NCBI RefSeq assembly: GCF_004004555.2
Contig: NZ_SACP01000041.1
Coordinates: 1-41,141, forward strand
Source of the DNA: Methylobacterium oryzihabitans
GTDB lineage: Bacteria > Pseudomonadota > Alphaproteobacteria > Rhizobiales > Beijerinckiaceae
Direction: 5' to 3'
DNA: 41,141 nucleotides
A program made the position numbers and the translations under genes. The notes below the pieces were generated by a model. That model ran no database searches. It was not told where the DNA came from and saw only the letters and a program-made list of their open reading frames with translations. Positions 7,883 through 15,330 of the stretch are shown piece after piece. The stretch's first letter is position 1. Each line of letters opens with the position of its first letter.

Positions 7883-9868
7883 ATGCGGGGCTCCACGCTC
7901 CCGGACTTCGCCGTGACCGACCCCAACACCACCGCCGGCGCCCCCGCCGGGCGGCCCGGCCTGATCGAGACCTATCGCCGCCTGTGGCCCTACCTGTGGC
8001 CCGGCACCCGTCCCGACCTCCAGCGCCGCGTCTTCGTCGCCTTCGGGCTCCTGCTCTGCGCCAAGGTCGTCACCCTGGCGATGCCGTTCACCTTCAAGTG
8101 GGCCACCGACGCCCTCGTGGCGGTGACCGGCGGCAAGGACGGGTCCGGCCCGCCGCCGACCGGCCTGTGGGCGGCGCCGCTCGCGATGATCGCGCTCTAC
8201 GCGGTGTCGCGGATCGCGATGTCGCTGCTGACCCAGGTCCGCGACGGTCTGTTCGCCAAGGTGGCGATGCACGCGGTGCGCCGCCTCGCGCTCCAGACCT
8301 TCGCCCACATGCACCGGCTGTCCCTGCGCTTCCACCTGGAGCGCAAGACCGGCGGCCTGACCCGGGTGCTGGAGCGCGGCCGCGCCGGCATCGAGGAACT
8401 GTCGCGCCTGATGGTGCTGACCCTGGTGCCGACCATCGTCGAGTTCGTTCTCGTGCTCGGCGTCCTCGCCTGGGAGTTCGACTGGCTGTACTCGGCCGTC
8501 GTGTTGGCGATGGTCGCGGCCTATCTCGGCTTCACCTACAAGGCGACGGAGTGGCGGATCGCCATCCGCAAGCGGATGAACGAGTCCGACACCGACGCCA
8601 ACACCAAGGCGGTGGATTCGCTGCTCAACTACGAGACCGTGAAGTATTTCGGCGCCGAGGCGCGCGAGACCGAGCGCTACGACCGCTCGGTGGCGAAGTA
8701 CGAGAAGGCCTCGACCCAGACCTACGTCTCGCTCGCGGTGCTCAACGCCGGTCAGGCGGTGATCTTCACCATCGGCATGGCGGTAGTGATGGGGTTGGCC
8801 GCGCGCGACATCATGGCCGGACGGGGCACGATCGGCGGCTTCGTGCTGGTCAACACGATGCTGGTGCAGCTCTCGATGCCGCTCAACTTCATGGGCATGA
8901 TCTACCGCGAGATCAAGCAGGCTCTGATCGACATCGACGACATGTTCCGCATCCTGCACCAGAACCCGGAGATCGCCGACCGGCCGGGCGCCAGGCCGCT
9001 CGCGGTCACCGCCGGCGTGGTGCGGTTCGAGGACGTGCGCTTCGCCTACGACGCGGCCCGCCCGATCCTGCGCGGCGTCAGCTTCGAGGTCCCGGCCGGC
9101 CGCACCGTCGCCATCGTCGGCCCGTCGGGTGCGGGCAAGTCGACGCTGTCGCGGCTGCTGTTCCGGTTCTACGAGCCGGCCTCCGGCCGCATCCTCATCG
9201 ACGGCCAGGACATCGCGGCGGTGACGCAGGATTCCCTGCGCGCCGCCCTCGGCATGGTTCCGCAGGACACGGTGCTGTTCAACGACACGATCGGCTACAA
9301 CATCCGCTACGGCCGCTGGGAGGCGGGCGAGGACGAGGTGCGCGAGGCCGCCCGCCTCGCCCAGATCGACCGCTTCATCGCATCCCTGCCGGAGGGCTAC
9401 GACACCCCGGTCGGCGAGCGCGGCCTGAAGCTGTCGGGCGGCGAGAAGCAGCGCGTCGCCATCGCCCGCACGATCCTCAAGGGGCCGCCGATCCTCGTCC
9501 TCGACGAGGCGACCTCGGCCCTCGATTCCTTCACCGAGCGCGAGATCCAGGACGCCCTCGACCGGGTCAGCCGCGGCCGCACCACCCTGGTCATCGCCCA
9601 CCGGCTCTCGACGGTGGTCGGCGCCGACGAGATCATCGTGGTCGACCGCGGCGTGATCGTCGAGCGCGGCAGCCACCCCGACCTGCTCGCCCGCGGCGGC
9701 GTCTACGCGGCGTTGTGGAACCGCCAGCGCGAGGCCGACGAGGCGCGCGAGCGGCTCAAGCGCGCGGAGGACGAGGACGACGAGAGCCTGCGCCGCCCGA
9801 TCGAGCGGGGCGACCTGCCGCCGCCGTCAGGGGCGTTCAAGGAGCCGGAGCCGGCCTCGGTGTCGTGA
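7883..9868 (+). CDS. ABC exporter, Atm1/HMT1 type (fused permease-ATPase)
   Basis: The protein has 661 residues and is a half-transporter that must dimerise. The N-terminal part (about 35-340) has six membrane segments; the ATPase follows. Walker A GPSGAGKST is at about 413-421, the ABC signature LSGGEK at about 517-522, Walker B ILVLDEATSALD right after, and the H-loop in IAHRLST. The motif NYETVKYFGAEARE in the membrane domain is the hallmark of the Atm1/ABCB7/HMT1 group, which exports glutathione-linked metal or sulfur compounds; bacterial members confer heavy-metal tolerance. The extreme C-terminus is a charged tail (EDEDDESLRRP). No good Shine-Dalgarno is seen at the ATG; a GTG at 7912 is an alternative start. 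Confidence 0.92.
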   Translation: MRGSTLPDFAVTDPNTTAGAPAGRPGLIETYRRLWPYLWPGTRPDLQRRVFVAFGLLLCAKVVTLAMPFTFKWATDALVAVTGGKDGSGPPPTGLWAAPLAMIALYAVSRIAMSLLTQVRDGLFAKVAMHAVRRLALQTFAHMHRLSLRFHLERKTGGLTRVLERGRAGIEELSRLMVLTLVPTIVEFVLVLGVLAWEFDWLYSAVVLAMVAAYLGFTYKATEWRIAIRKRMNESDTDANTKAVDSLLNYETVKYFGAEARETERYDRSVAKYEKASTQTYVSLAVLNAGQAVIFTIGMAVVMGLAARDIMAGRGTIGGFVLVNTMLVQLSMPLNFMGMIYREIKQALIDIDDMFRILHQNPEIADRPGARPLAVTAGVVRFEDVRFAYDAARPILRGVSFEVPAGRTVAIVGPSGAGKSTLSRLLFRFYEPASGRILIDGQDIAAVTQDSLRAALGMVPQDTVLFNDTIGYNIRYGRWEAGEDEVREAARLAQIDRFIASLPEGYDTPVGERGLKLSGGEKQRVAIARTILKGPPILVLDEATSALDSFTEREIQDALDRVSRGRTTLVIAHRLSTVVGADEIIVVDRGVIVERGSHPDLLARGGVYAALWNRQREADEARERLKRAEDEDDESLRRPIERGDLPPPSGAFKEPEPASVS

Positions 9869-9891
9869 GCCGGCGGTCCTTGTCGCCGGCA

Positions 9892-10110
9892 GGGCCATCG
9901 CTTCAGCGATTGTCCTGCGGTCGCCCGCAGGGCGACGCTGCATGACGGGCGCGGGGCGCTCTGTGCCCGAAGAGCGCCCCGCGGAGCGGGTTCGAGGGGG
10001 CGAATGTCCGCTCGAACACAGAGCGGAGCGAGAGCCAAGTGAGCGGATGCGAACGCCGGCGCCTGAGGCCAAGCGGGAAACCAGGGCCATCGCTCTGAAG
10101 CGATGGCCCT
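9892..10110. repeat. REP-like hairpin pair flanking an intergenic region
   Basis: The 328-bp gap between the exporter and psd has no coding-quality frame but three hairpins. An imperfect one at 9892-9917 begins AGGGCCATCGCT. A 10-bp stem is GGGGCGCTCT (9953-9962) against AGAGCGCCCC (9971-9980). A perfect 12-bp stem is AGGGCCATCGCT (10083-10094) against AGCGATGGCCCT (10099-10110), with loop CTGA. The outer two share the same 12-base module, so this is a composite of two REP-like units around a core. It may end transcription of the exporter gene. Confidence 0.75.
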
Positions 10111-10196
10111 GTCTCGTCGGATCGGGAGATTGACGGCGGGGGCGGCGCCTGCCATCCGCGGGCGCCGTTGACCGCGTTGTTGCTGCCCGAGGCCCC

Positions 10197-10910
10197 ATGA
10201 CCGACCTGTTCGAGACGATCCGCCGCGTGCTGGTGCCGATCCACAAGGAGGGCTACCCCTTCATCGCGATCGGCATCGTGCTGACGGTGCTCGCCGGCAC
10301 CTTCGTGCAGTTCCTCGGCTGGATCTTCTTCCTGCTCACCCTGTGGGTCTGCTACTTCTTCCGCGATCCCGAGCGGGTGGTGCCGGTCGGCGACGGGCTG
10401 GTGATCTCGCCGGCCGACGGGCGGGTCAACCTGATCTCGACGGTGGTGCCGCCGGCGGAGCTCGACCTGCCCTCCGAGCCGATGCTGCGGATCTCGGTGT
10501 TCATGAACGTGTTCGACTGCCACGTGAACCGCCTGCCGGTCGCCGGCACGATCGGGCAGATCCACTACACGCCCGGCCTGTTCCTCAACGCCGAACTCGA
10601 CAAGGCGAGCGAGGACAACGAGCGCAACGGCCTCGTGGTCGAGACCATCTGCAACGGCGAGACCGTGCGGGTCGGCGTGGTGCAGATCGCCGGCCTCGTG
10701 GCCCGGCGCATCGTCGACTGGGTCAAGGCCGGCGAGACCCTCGCGGTCGGCGACCGCTTCGGGCTGATCCGGTTCGGCTCGCGGGTCGACGTCTACCTCC
10801 CGGCCGGAACCCGGGTGCTGGTCGGCCTCGGCCAGAAGGCGGTGGCGGGCGAGACAGTGCTCGCCGACCTGCGCGGCACCGGCCCGGTGCGCCAGTTCCG
10901 CCGGGTCTGA
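10197..10910 (+). CDS. psd: Phosphatidylserine decarboxylase proenzyme
   Basis: The protein has 237 residues, the short (archaeal-like) form common in alphaproteobacteria. It makes phosphatidylethanolamine from phosphatidylserine at the inner membrane. Two hydrophobic stretches near the N-terminus (about 24-55) anchor it. The proenzyme cleaves itself between G194 and S195 in RFGSRVDVYLP; the serine becomes the pyruvoyl cofactor of the alpha chain. Other conserved parts are SPADGRVN and the active-site region VFMNVFDCHVNRLP. It lies 9 bp upstream of pssA, which makes its substrate, so the two genes are surely one transcription unit. Confidence 0.96.
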   Translation: MTDLFETIRRVLVPIHKEGYPFIAIGIVLTVLAGTFVQFLGWIFFLLTLWVCYFFRDPERVVPVGDGLVISPADGRVNLISTVVPPAELDLPSEPMLRISVFMNVFDCHVNRLPVAGTIGQIHYTPGLFLNAELDKASEDNERNGLVVETICNGETVRVGVVQIAGLVARRIVDWVKAGETLAVGDRFGLIRFGSRVDVYLPAGTRVLVGLGQKAVAGETVLADLRGTGPVRQFRRV

Positions 10911-10919
10911 GGGACCGCC

Positions 10920-11777
10920 ATGGACGATCTCTTCCCGCCCTTCGCCCCGGACCCGAACGAGGCCGGCCCGCAGGGGACCGGCCCGGAGGCCAAGCCGCGC
11001 CGGTTCCGCTCGGTGCCGGTGCGGATGATCATCCCCAACATGATCACCCTGATGGCGGTCTGCCTCGGCCTCACCGCCGTGCGCCTCGCCTTCGAGGACC
11101 GGTTCGAGCCGGCGGTGATCGCGATCGTGGTGGCGGCGGTGCTCGACGGCATCGACGGGCGGGTGGCGCGCCTGCTCAAGGGCACCTCGCGCTTCGGCGC
11201 CGAACTCGATTCGCTGGCCGACTTCGTCAATTTCGGCTGCGCGCCGGCGCTGATCCTCTACAGCTTCACCCTGCACAACCTGAAGTCGGTCGGCTGGATC
11301 GTCGCGCTGATCTTCGCAATCGCAATGGCGTTGCGCCTCGCCCGCTTCAACGTGATGCTGGACGATCCGAGCCGGCCGGAATGGAAGAAGGACTTCTTCG
11401 TCGGCATGCCGGCCCCGGCCGGCGCCCTGACGGTGCTGCTGCCGCTCTACCTGCACTTCCTCGGCCTGTCGTTCGAGACCGCCCTGGCCCCGGTCGCCCT
11501 CGTCTACATGCTGGTCATCGCGCTCCTGGTGATCTCGACGGTGCCGACCTTCTCCGGCAAGACCATGGGCAAGCGGGTGCCGCGGGAATACGTGCTGCCG
11601 ATCTTCGTCGTCACGGTGGCGGGGTTCGGGCTGTTCATCAGCTTCCCGTTCGAGACGCTGGCGCTGCTGAGCGTCGGCTATCTCTGCGCGATCCCGCTCG
11701 GCGCCAACCAGTACCGGCGCCGGGCCAAGGCCGACCTCGCGGCCCCAGCCGCGACGCCCGAGGGGCCGGCGGCCTGA
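10920..11777 (+). CDS. pssA: CDP-diacylglycerol-serine O-phosphatidyltransferase
   Basis: This 285-residue polytopic membrane enzyme condenses CDP-diacylglycerol with L-serine to phosphatidylserine, the substrate of the adjacent decarboxylase. The CDP-alcohol phosphatidyltransferase motif D-G-x2-A-R-x8-G-x3-D-x3-D is complete: D79, G80, A83, R84, G93, D97 and D101. About seven hydrophobic segments follow the usual type II PssA plan. The N-terminal 25 residues are Pro/Gly-rich and cytosolic. The stop lies only 10 bp from the stop of the convergent methyltransferase gene, so there is almost no terminator space. Confidence 0.95.
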   Translation: MDDLFPPFAPDPNEAGPQGTGPEAKPRRFRSVPVRMIIPNMITLMAVCLGLTAVRLAFEDRFEPAVIAIVVAAVLDGIDGRVARLLKGTSRFGAELDSLADFVNFGCAPALILYSFTLHNLKSVGWIVALIFAIAMALRLARFNVMLDDPSRPEWKKDFFVGMPAPAGALTVLLPLYLHFLGLSFETALAPVALVYMLVIALLVISTVPTFSGKTMGKRVPREYVLPIFVVTVAGFGLFISFPFETLALLSVGYLCAIPLGANQYRRRAKADLAAPAATPEGPAA

Positions 11778-11787
11778 GCATTCTGCC

Positions 11788-12555
11788 TCAGGCCCGCTGC
11801 GCCACCAGGAACAGCCGCGGGAACGGCAGCAGCACCCGCCCGTCGTCCTGGGCCGGGTAGGCGCGGGCGAGGGCGGCCTCGTAGCGGGCGAGGAACTCCC
11901 CCCGCATCTCCGGGTCGAGCGGCGCGAGGTAGGGCCGCAGCCCGGTGCCCCGCACCCACTCGACGATGCCGCCGTGCCCGGACAGGGGATGGACGTAGGT
12001 GGTGCGCCACAGGTCGGCGCGGCAGCCGGCCCGGGTCAGCCAGCGGTCGTAGTCGGAAAACGAGCCGAGCCGGGTGCGGGCGATGCCGGCGAGCCGGTCG
12101 CGCCACGGGCCCTCGGCCGCGACCTCGCGCATCAGCCGGTGCGAGGGCTCGTCGAGGTTGTCGGGCATCTGCACCGCGAGGCAGCCCCCCGGCGCCAGGA
12201 ACCCGGCGAGGCGGGCCAGCAGCGCGGCGTGGTCGGGCAGCCATTGCAGCACCGCGTTGGCGAACAGCAGGTCGGGCGCCGCCGCGGGCGTCCAGGCGGC
12301 GAGGTCGGCCTGGACGAACGCCACCTCCGGCAGGGCGACGCGCGCCTGCCCCAGCATGTCGGGCGAGGAATCGATCCCGGTCAGGTCCGCGTCGGAAAAG
12401 CGCGCCCGCAGCAGCGCGGTGCTGTTGCCCGGCCCGCAGCCGAGATCGACCACCCGTGCCGCCCGTGCCAGCGGCACCCGCGCCAGCAGGTCGGCCGCCG
12501 GCCGGGTGCGCTCGTCGGCGAACTTGAGGTACTGCGCCGCGTCCCAGTCGCTCAT
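11788..12555 (-). CDS. tam: Trans-aconitate 2-methyltransferase
   Basis: The protein has 255 residues, the usual size of Tam. It uses SAM to methylate trans-aconitate, a spontaneous and inhibitory isomer of the TCA intermediate cis-aconitate. SAM motif I is VVDLGCGPGNS at residues 35-45, followed by the acidic GIDSSPDML and ANAVLQWLPDH. The Tam family pattern is clear from the N-terminal WDAAQYLKFADERTRPAADLL to the QMPDNLDEPSH segment. The ATG at 12555 has GGAGA upstream. Longer frames upstream overlap the promoter of mscL and are not family-like. It is divergent from mscL and convergent with pssA. Confidence 0.9.
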   Translation of the reverse strand: MSDWDAAQYLKFADERTRPAADLLARVPLARAARVVDLGCGPGNSTALLRARFSDADLTGIDSSPDMLGQARVALPEVAFVQADLAAWTPAAAPDLLFANAVLQWLPDHAALLARLAGFLAPGGCLAVQMPDNLDEPSHRLMREVAAEGPWRDRLAGIARTRLGSFSDYDRWLTRAGCRADLWRTTYVHPLSGHGGIVEWVRGTGLRPYLAPLDPEMRGEFLARYEAALARAYPAQDDGRVLLPFPRLFLVAQRA

Positions 12556-12646
12556 CGGTGCGTCTCCGCGGCGCCGGCCCTGGATCACGGGGCCGCGCGC
12601 CCAAGCTTCGTCCTTGCCCCCCGCGTGCGGCGGCAAGGAGACGGCC

Positions 12647-13066
12647 ATGGCGTCGATGATCGAGGAATTCAAGACATTCGCCCTGCGGGGCAACGTGATC
12701 GACCTCGCGGTCGGGGTGGTGATCGGCACCGCCTTCGGGGCGATCGTGACCTCACTGGTCCAGGACGTCATCATGCCGGTGGTCGGCGCCCTGACCGGCG
12801 GCCTCGACTTCTCGAACTACTACATCCGCCTGTCCTCGGCGGTGCAGCCCGGCGCCCCCTACGCCGAGGCGAAGAAGCAGGGCGCGGTGTTCGGCTACGG
12901 CCAGTTCCTCACCGTGGCGATCAACTTCCTCATCATCGCCTTCGTGCTGTTCGTGGCGATCCGGGCGATCAACCGGCTCCAGCACCGGGAGGAGGCGAAG
13001 AAGGAGGATCCGGCCGACGTGAAGCTGCTCACCGAGATCCGCGACATCCTGGCGGCGCGGCGATAG
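12647..13066 (+). CDS. mscL: Large-conductance mechanosensitive channel
   Basis: The protein has 139 residues and forms a homopentamer in the inner membrane that opens under strong hypo-osmotic stress. The N-terminal helix and TM1 are typical (FKTFALRGNVIDLAVGVVIG, residues about 8-27). TM2 is at about 86-107 (FLTVAINFLIIAFVLFVAIR), and the charged C-terminal helix is EVRDIL-like (LLTEIRDILAARR). The start has a good Shine-Dalgarno, AAGGAG, 6 bases ahead. The gene stands alone; a repeat element and a small leftward gene follow. Confidence 0.96.
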   Translation: MASMIEEFKTFALRGNVIDLAVGVVIGTAFGAIVTSLVQDVIMPVVGALTGGLDFSNYYIRLSSAVQPGAPYAEAKKQGAVFGYGQFLTVAINFLIIAFVLFVAIRAINRLQHREEAKKEDPADVKLLTEIRDILAARR

Positions 13067-13097
13067 GGCTCGTACGGGTTCCGATTAACTGCTTCGC

Positions 13098-13177
13098 CAT
13101 GCGGAAACCGGCTTCGCTCAAGCGCCGCGCGGACTGGTGATACGGATTTCGGACGGAATCGTCCGAAATCCGTATCA
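13098..13177. repeat. Interspersed palindromic repeat, copy B
   Basis: It ends in a 17-bp perfect stem: 13138-13154 (TGATACGGATTTCGGAC) is the reverse complement of 13161-13177, with a 6-base loop. The 40 bp to the left match copy A at 3.5 kb, but without the small hairpin insert that A carries. As in copy A, the outermost TCA (13175-13177) is the stop codon of the leftward gene. It may act as a terminator for mscL and for the leftward gene. Confidence 0.82.
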
Positions 13178-13447
13178 GCCGCGCGGCCCGGTGCCGGCGG
13201 CGCGGCCCGCCGGCTCGCGGTCGAGCAGATCCTTCAGCGCGTCCTCGACGGCACCGGTCCCGGTCTCCCGGGCCTTGAGCCGGGTCTCCAGGCGGCGCAG
13301 ATGCGGGCCGAGCTCGGGCGGAAGCGCCGGGTCGCCGAGATATTGCGGCTTCTCGGCCGACGCGTTGTAGACCGACCGCAACTGCTGGCCGAGATGGGTG
13401 CGGACCGGTTCCGGCAGGGCGGCGTGGCTGTCGTCGGTATCGGACAT
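13175..13447 (-). CDS. Small acidic/basic hypothetical protein, faint NepR-like motif
   Basis: The protein has 90 residues, is soluble, and has no signal peptide or cysteine. Residues 19-28, LGQQLRSVYN, followed by PPELGPHLRRLE at 43-54, resemble the two-helix pattern of NepR anti-sigma factors (IGxxLRxxYD ... P..hhxLLxxLE), which bind the anti-anti-sigma regulator PhyR in the alphaproteobacterial general stress response. The spacing is longer than in NepR, and there is no phyR or ecfG nearby, so I treat this as a hint only. The C-terminus is Gly/Arg-rich. Third-position GC is high, which supports a real gene. Its stop is supplied by the repeat at 13138-13177. Confidence 0.6.
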   Translation of the reverse strand: MSDTDDSHAALPEPVRTHLGQQLRSVYNASAEKPQYLGDPALPPELGPHLRRLETRLKARETGTGAVEDALKDLLDREPAGRAAGTGPRG

Positions 13448-13595
13448 CGCAGGTCTCGCTGTCCTGAAGGCCGTGGAGACGGCCGGCGGGGTGGCTCTGA
13501 CGGTGGGGAGACGGAGTCGCGGTCGTGATTCCGAGCCCCCTCAACGCCGTGGCGGCGACAGTCGTTGCGTCTCCACGCGGGTTTCCCGGGCCCGG

Positions 13596-13630
13596 AAAAG
13601 CAAAACCCCGGCCGCGGGGCCGGGGTTTGC
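13596..13630 (-). terminator. Intrinsic terminator of the DUF1236 gene
   Basis: An 11-bp GC-rich stem, AAACCCCGGCC (13603-13613) against GGCCGGGGTTT (13618-13628), has a four-base loop. Read on the minus strand it is followed by a T-rich run (TTTTGCTTTTCC). It lies about 70 bp after the stop of the secreted DUF1236 gene. Confidence 0.75.
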
Positions 13631-13697
13631 TCGATCTGGTCTCGCGAGCACCGGGCGGCGGCCGAGTGGCCGGCGCCCCGGTCGCCGCGGCGGAACG

Positions 13698-14108
13698 TCA
13701 GTCGACGATCTGCACGACGCGGCGGGTCGCCGGATCGACCAGCACGACGCGGTCGTTGACCACGGTGTAGCGGCGGCCGCGGATGCCGTAGTCGGACGGA
13801 ACCTCGTAGTAGCTCACGCCCGAGGACGGCAGCACGGTGCCGACCGCGACGTCGCCGTCCCAGTCGTACGAGCGGTGCTGGCGCACGGCGTACGAGCGGA
13901 AGCGCGGACGGTCGTCGACGCCGAGCAGGCCGCCGACCGCGCCGGTGGCCGCGCCGACCGCGCCGCCGACGATGCCGCCGATCGGGCCGGCCGCCGCAGC
14001 ACCTTCCTCGGCGCCGCGCTGGGCGCCCGGGATCAGGCCCTGGGCCTGGGCGGCCATCGGCAGGGTCAGCGCCGAGAGGGCGGCGGCGATCACGAGGGTC
14101 TTCTTCAT
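13698..14108 (-). CDS. DUF1236 domain secreted protein
   Basis: The protein has 136 residues from the ATG at 14108 (GGAGA 8 bases ahead; an ATG at 14123 is less likely). The signal peptide is MKKTLVIAAALSALTLPMAA, cut near AQAQG. A glycine-zipper-like stretch follows (GPIGGIVGGAVGAATGAVGG, about 42-61), of the sort that inserts in membranes or oligomerises. The C-terminal DUF1236 domain (about 90-136) has VGTVLPSSGVSYYEVP, then YTVVNDRVVLVDPATRRVVQ. DUF1236 proteins are exported proteins of unknown function abundant in Hyphomicrobiales. A second, much longer member lies at the right end of this window. Confidence 0.88.
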   Translation of the reverse strand: MKKTLVIAAALSALTLPMAAQAQGLIPGAQRGAEEGAAAAGPIGGIVGGAVGAATGAVGGLLGVDDRPRFRSYAVRQHRSYDWDGDVAVGTVLPSSGVSYYEVPSDYGIRGRRYTVVNDRVVLVDPATRRVVQIVD

Positions 14109-14608
14109 GGTGAGGGTCTCCATCTCGCGGGCCGCACCGTTCAGGTCGCTGCGGCTTCTTGGCGGTGCTAACTCCCCAGGAGGCGAAACGGTTCAGTTGA
14201 AAATGCCGAACCGTCGCGACACGCCCGGGCCGCTCCGCGGAAGGTCCAGGCGGGGCCGCCCTCGCCCGGCGGCGGGTTCCGGCCAGACCAGCCGCGGCGC
14301 GGGCGGGACCTGCCATAGTCCAGTGCAGTATCGACAGGGGGTCGCCCGGCGGGGACGGACCGGCGGAGCCCCGTCCGGACCCGCGCCGGCGTCGCGGCGG
14401 TTCCGGCTGCTTTGCGGTCCGCGCTTCCGGAGAAGGCCGGCAAGTGCATGCAAAGACCTCGCAAGCCGCTTCGTAGATGCGCCGCATCGACACTTCGGTA
14501 ACGATTGCGCGGATAAGGTGTGGAACCTCCGGCGAGATGATGGTCGCCGCGCAAGCCCGGTCCGGCGGCCACATGACGTGTCCGGCGGCCACGACGAGAG
14601 TGGGCGAG
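14109..14608. other. Long non-coding or weakly coding region
   Basis: About 500 bp separate the divergent DUF1236 gene and the next rightward gene. Frames here lack GC3 bias and look spurious. I see a weak inverted repeat, ACGGTTC (14188-14194) against GAACCGT (14208-14214), in the promoter area of the leftward gene. There is also a 12-bp direct repeat, TCCGGCGGCCAC, at 14561 and 14581. The stretch at 14440-14540 is less GC-rich and probably holds the rightward promoter. Confidence 0.4.
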
Positions 14609-15028
14609 ATGACGCCGGTCCTTCCTTCGGGGGCTGCCTCCGTGCTGCTGCCACGGGGCGCTCCAGCCCCGTCGCCGCCGTCGGTGCCCGGGGCACCCGG
14701 CGCGGCGGCCACCGCCGGCGTCAACCCCGGCCTCAGCCCGGTGCAGATCCAGGCCGCGGCCCTGGCCGGCGACGCCTGGATCGCCGGCACCGAGAGCGGC
14801 CCGGCGACGCCCGCCCAGAGCTTCCAGTCGCTGGTCGTGGCGATGCGGGCCAACTCCCTCGACCTCGCGAGCCTCGCCTTCGACCCCGACCGCATCGCTG
14901 CGCTCAGGGCCGAGCTGCGCGAGACCTACGATCCGGTGCGCACCCAGAAGCTGCAGAAACTGATCCTGCTGTGGGACACCTGGGTCGCGGGCCAGCGCAC
15001 CGACAAGCCCGACGCGGCTCCGCACTGA
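14609..15028 (+). CDS. Hypothetical protein
   Basis: The protein has 139 residues if it starts at the ATG at 14609 (GAGAGTGGGCGAG ahead). In-frame ATGs at 14477 and 14537 are possible, but their extra sequence is not coding-like. The first 50 residues are Pro/Ala/Gly-rich. The rest is a soluble helical domain: LSPVQIQAAALAGDAWIAG, then LVVAMRANSLDLASLAFDPD, ending in LQKLILLWDTWVAGQR. There is no signal peptide, membrane segment or cysteine. I do not recognise the family. High third-position GC from about 14,690 on supports real coding. Confidence 0.6.
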   Translation: MTPVLPSGAASVLLPRGAPAPSPPSVPGAPGAAATAGVNPGLSPVQIQAAALAGDAWIAGTESGPATPAQSFQSLVVAMRANSLDLASLAFDPDRIAALRAELRETYDPVRTQKLQKLILLWDTWVAGQRTDKPDAAPH

Positions 15029-15230
15029 CCCGCGCCGTCGGGCGAAGCGAGCCCGGCTTCGTGATCGACGGCACGGCGCACGCGGCGAGGGGAGGGGCCG
15101 ATCGCCGCGCGATCGGATTCCGCTCTCAGCAGACTTGCGTTGGCAGGCCGACGCTTCGTCCGCTTGGATCCCTGTCTTGTCGCAGATTTTTGTCGCAGAA
15201 CCGGCGACCGCTTCTGCGATATCTGCCCAG

Positions 15231-15330
15231 AGCATCTTCGACGAAGTGAGACCGGTTCGTCGAAGGAAATGCGGCGAAATCAAAGACCTGGAGAGCTTCG
15301 CGATCGCAGCGCGATTCTGAAGCGCTCTAG
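15231..15330. repeat. Interspersed palindromic element, second family
   Basis: The element has two hairpins. CTTCGACGAA (15236-15245) pairs perfectly with TTCGTCGAAG (15256-15265). A second, imperfect hairpin spans 15291-15329, beginning GAGAGCTTCGCGATCGC and ending GAAGCGCTCTAG. From memory, similar AGAGCAT...GCGCTCTAG elements are dispersed in Methylobacterium and related genomes. Its right end contains the stop codon (TAG, 15327-15329 on the minus strand) of the adjacent leftward gene. The region 15029-15230 has no coding frame that I trust. Confidence 0.65.

Noticed and set aside
14193..14696. A leftward 167-codon frame opposite the hypothetical gene
   Set aside because: There is no third-position GC bias, no Shine-Dalgarno and no domain; it spans the presumed promoter region.
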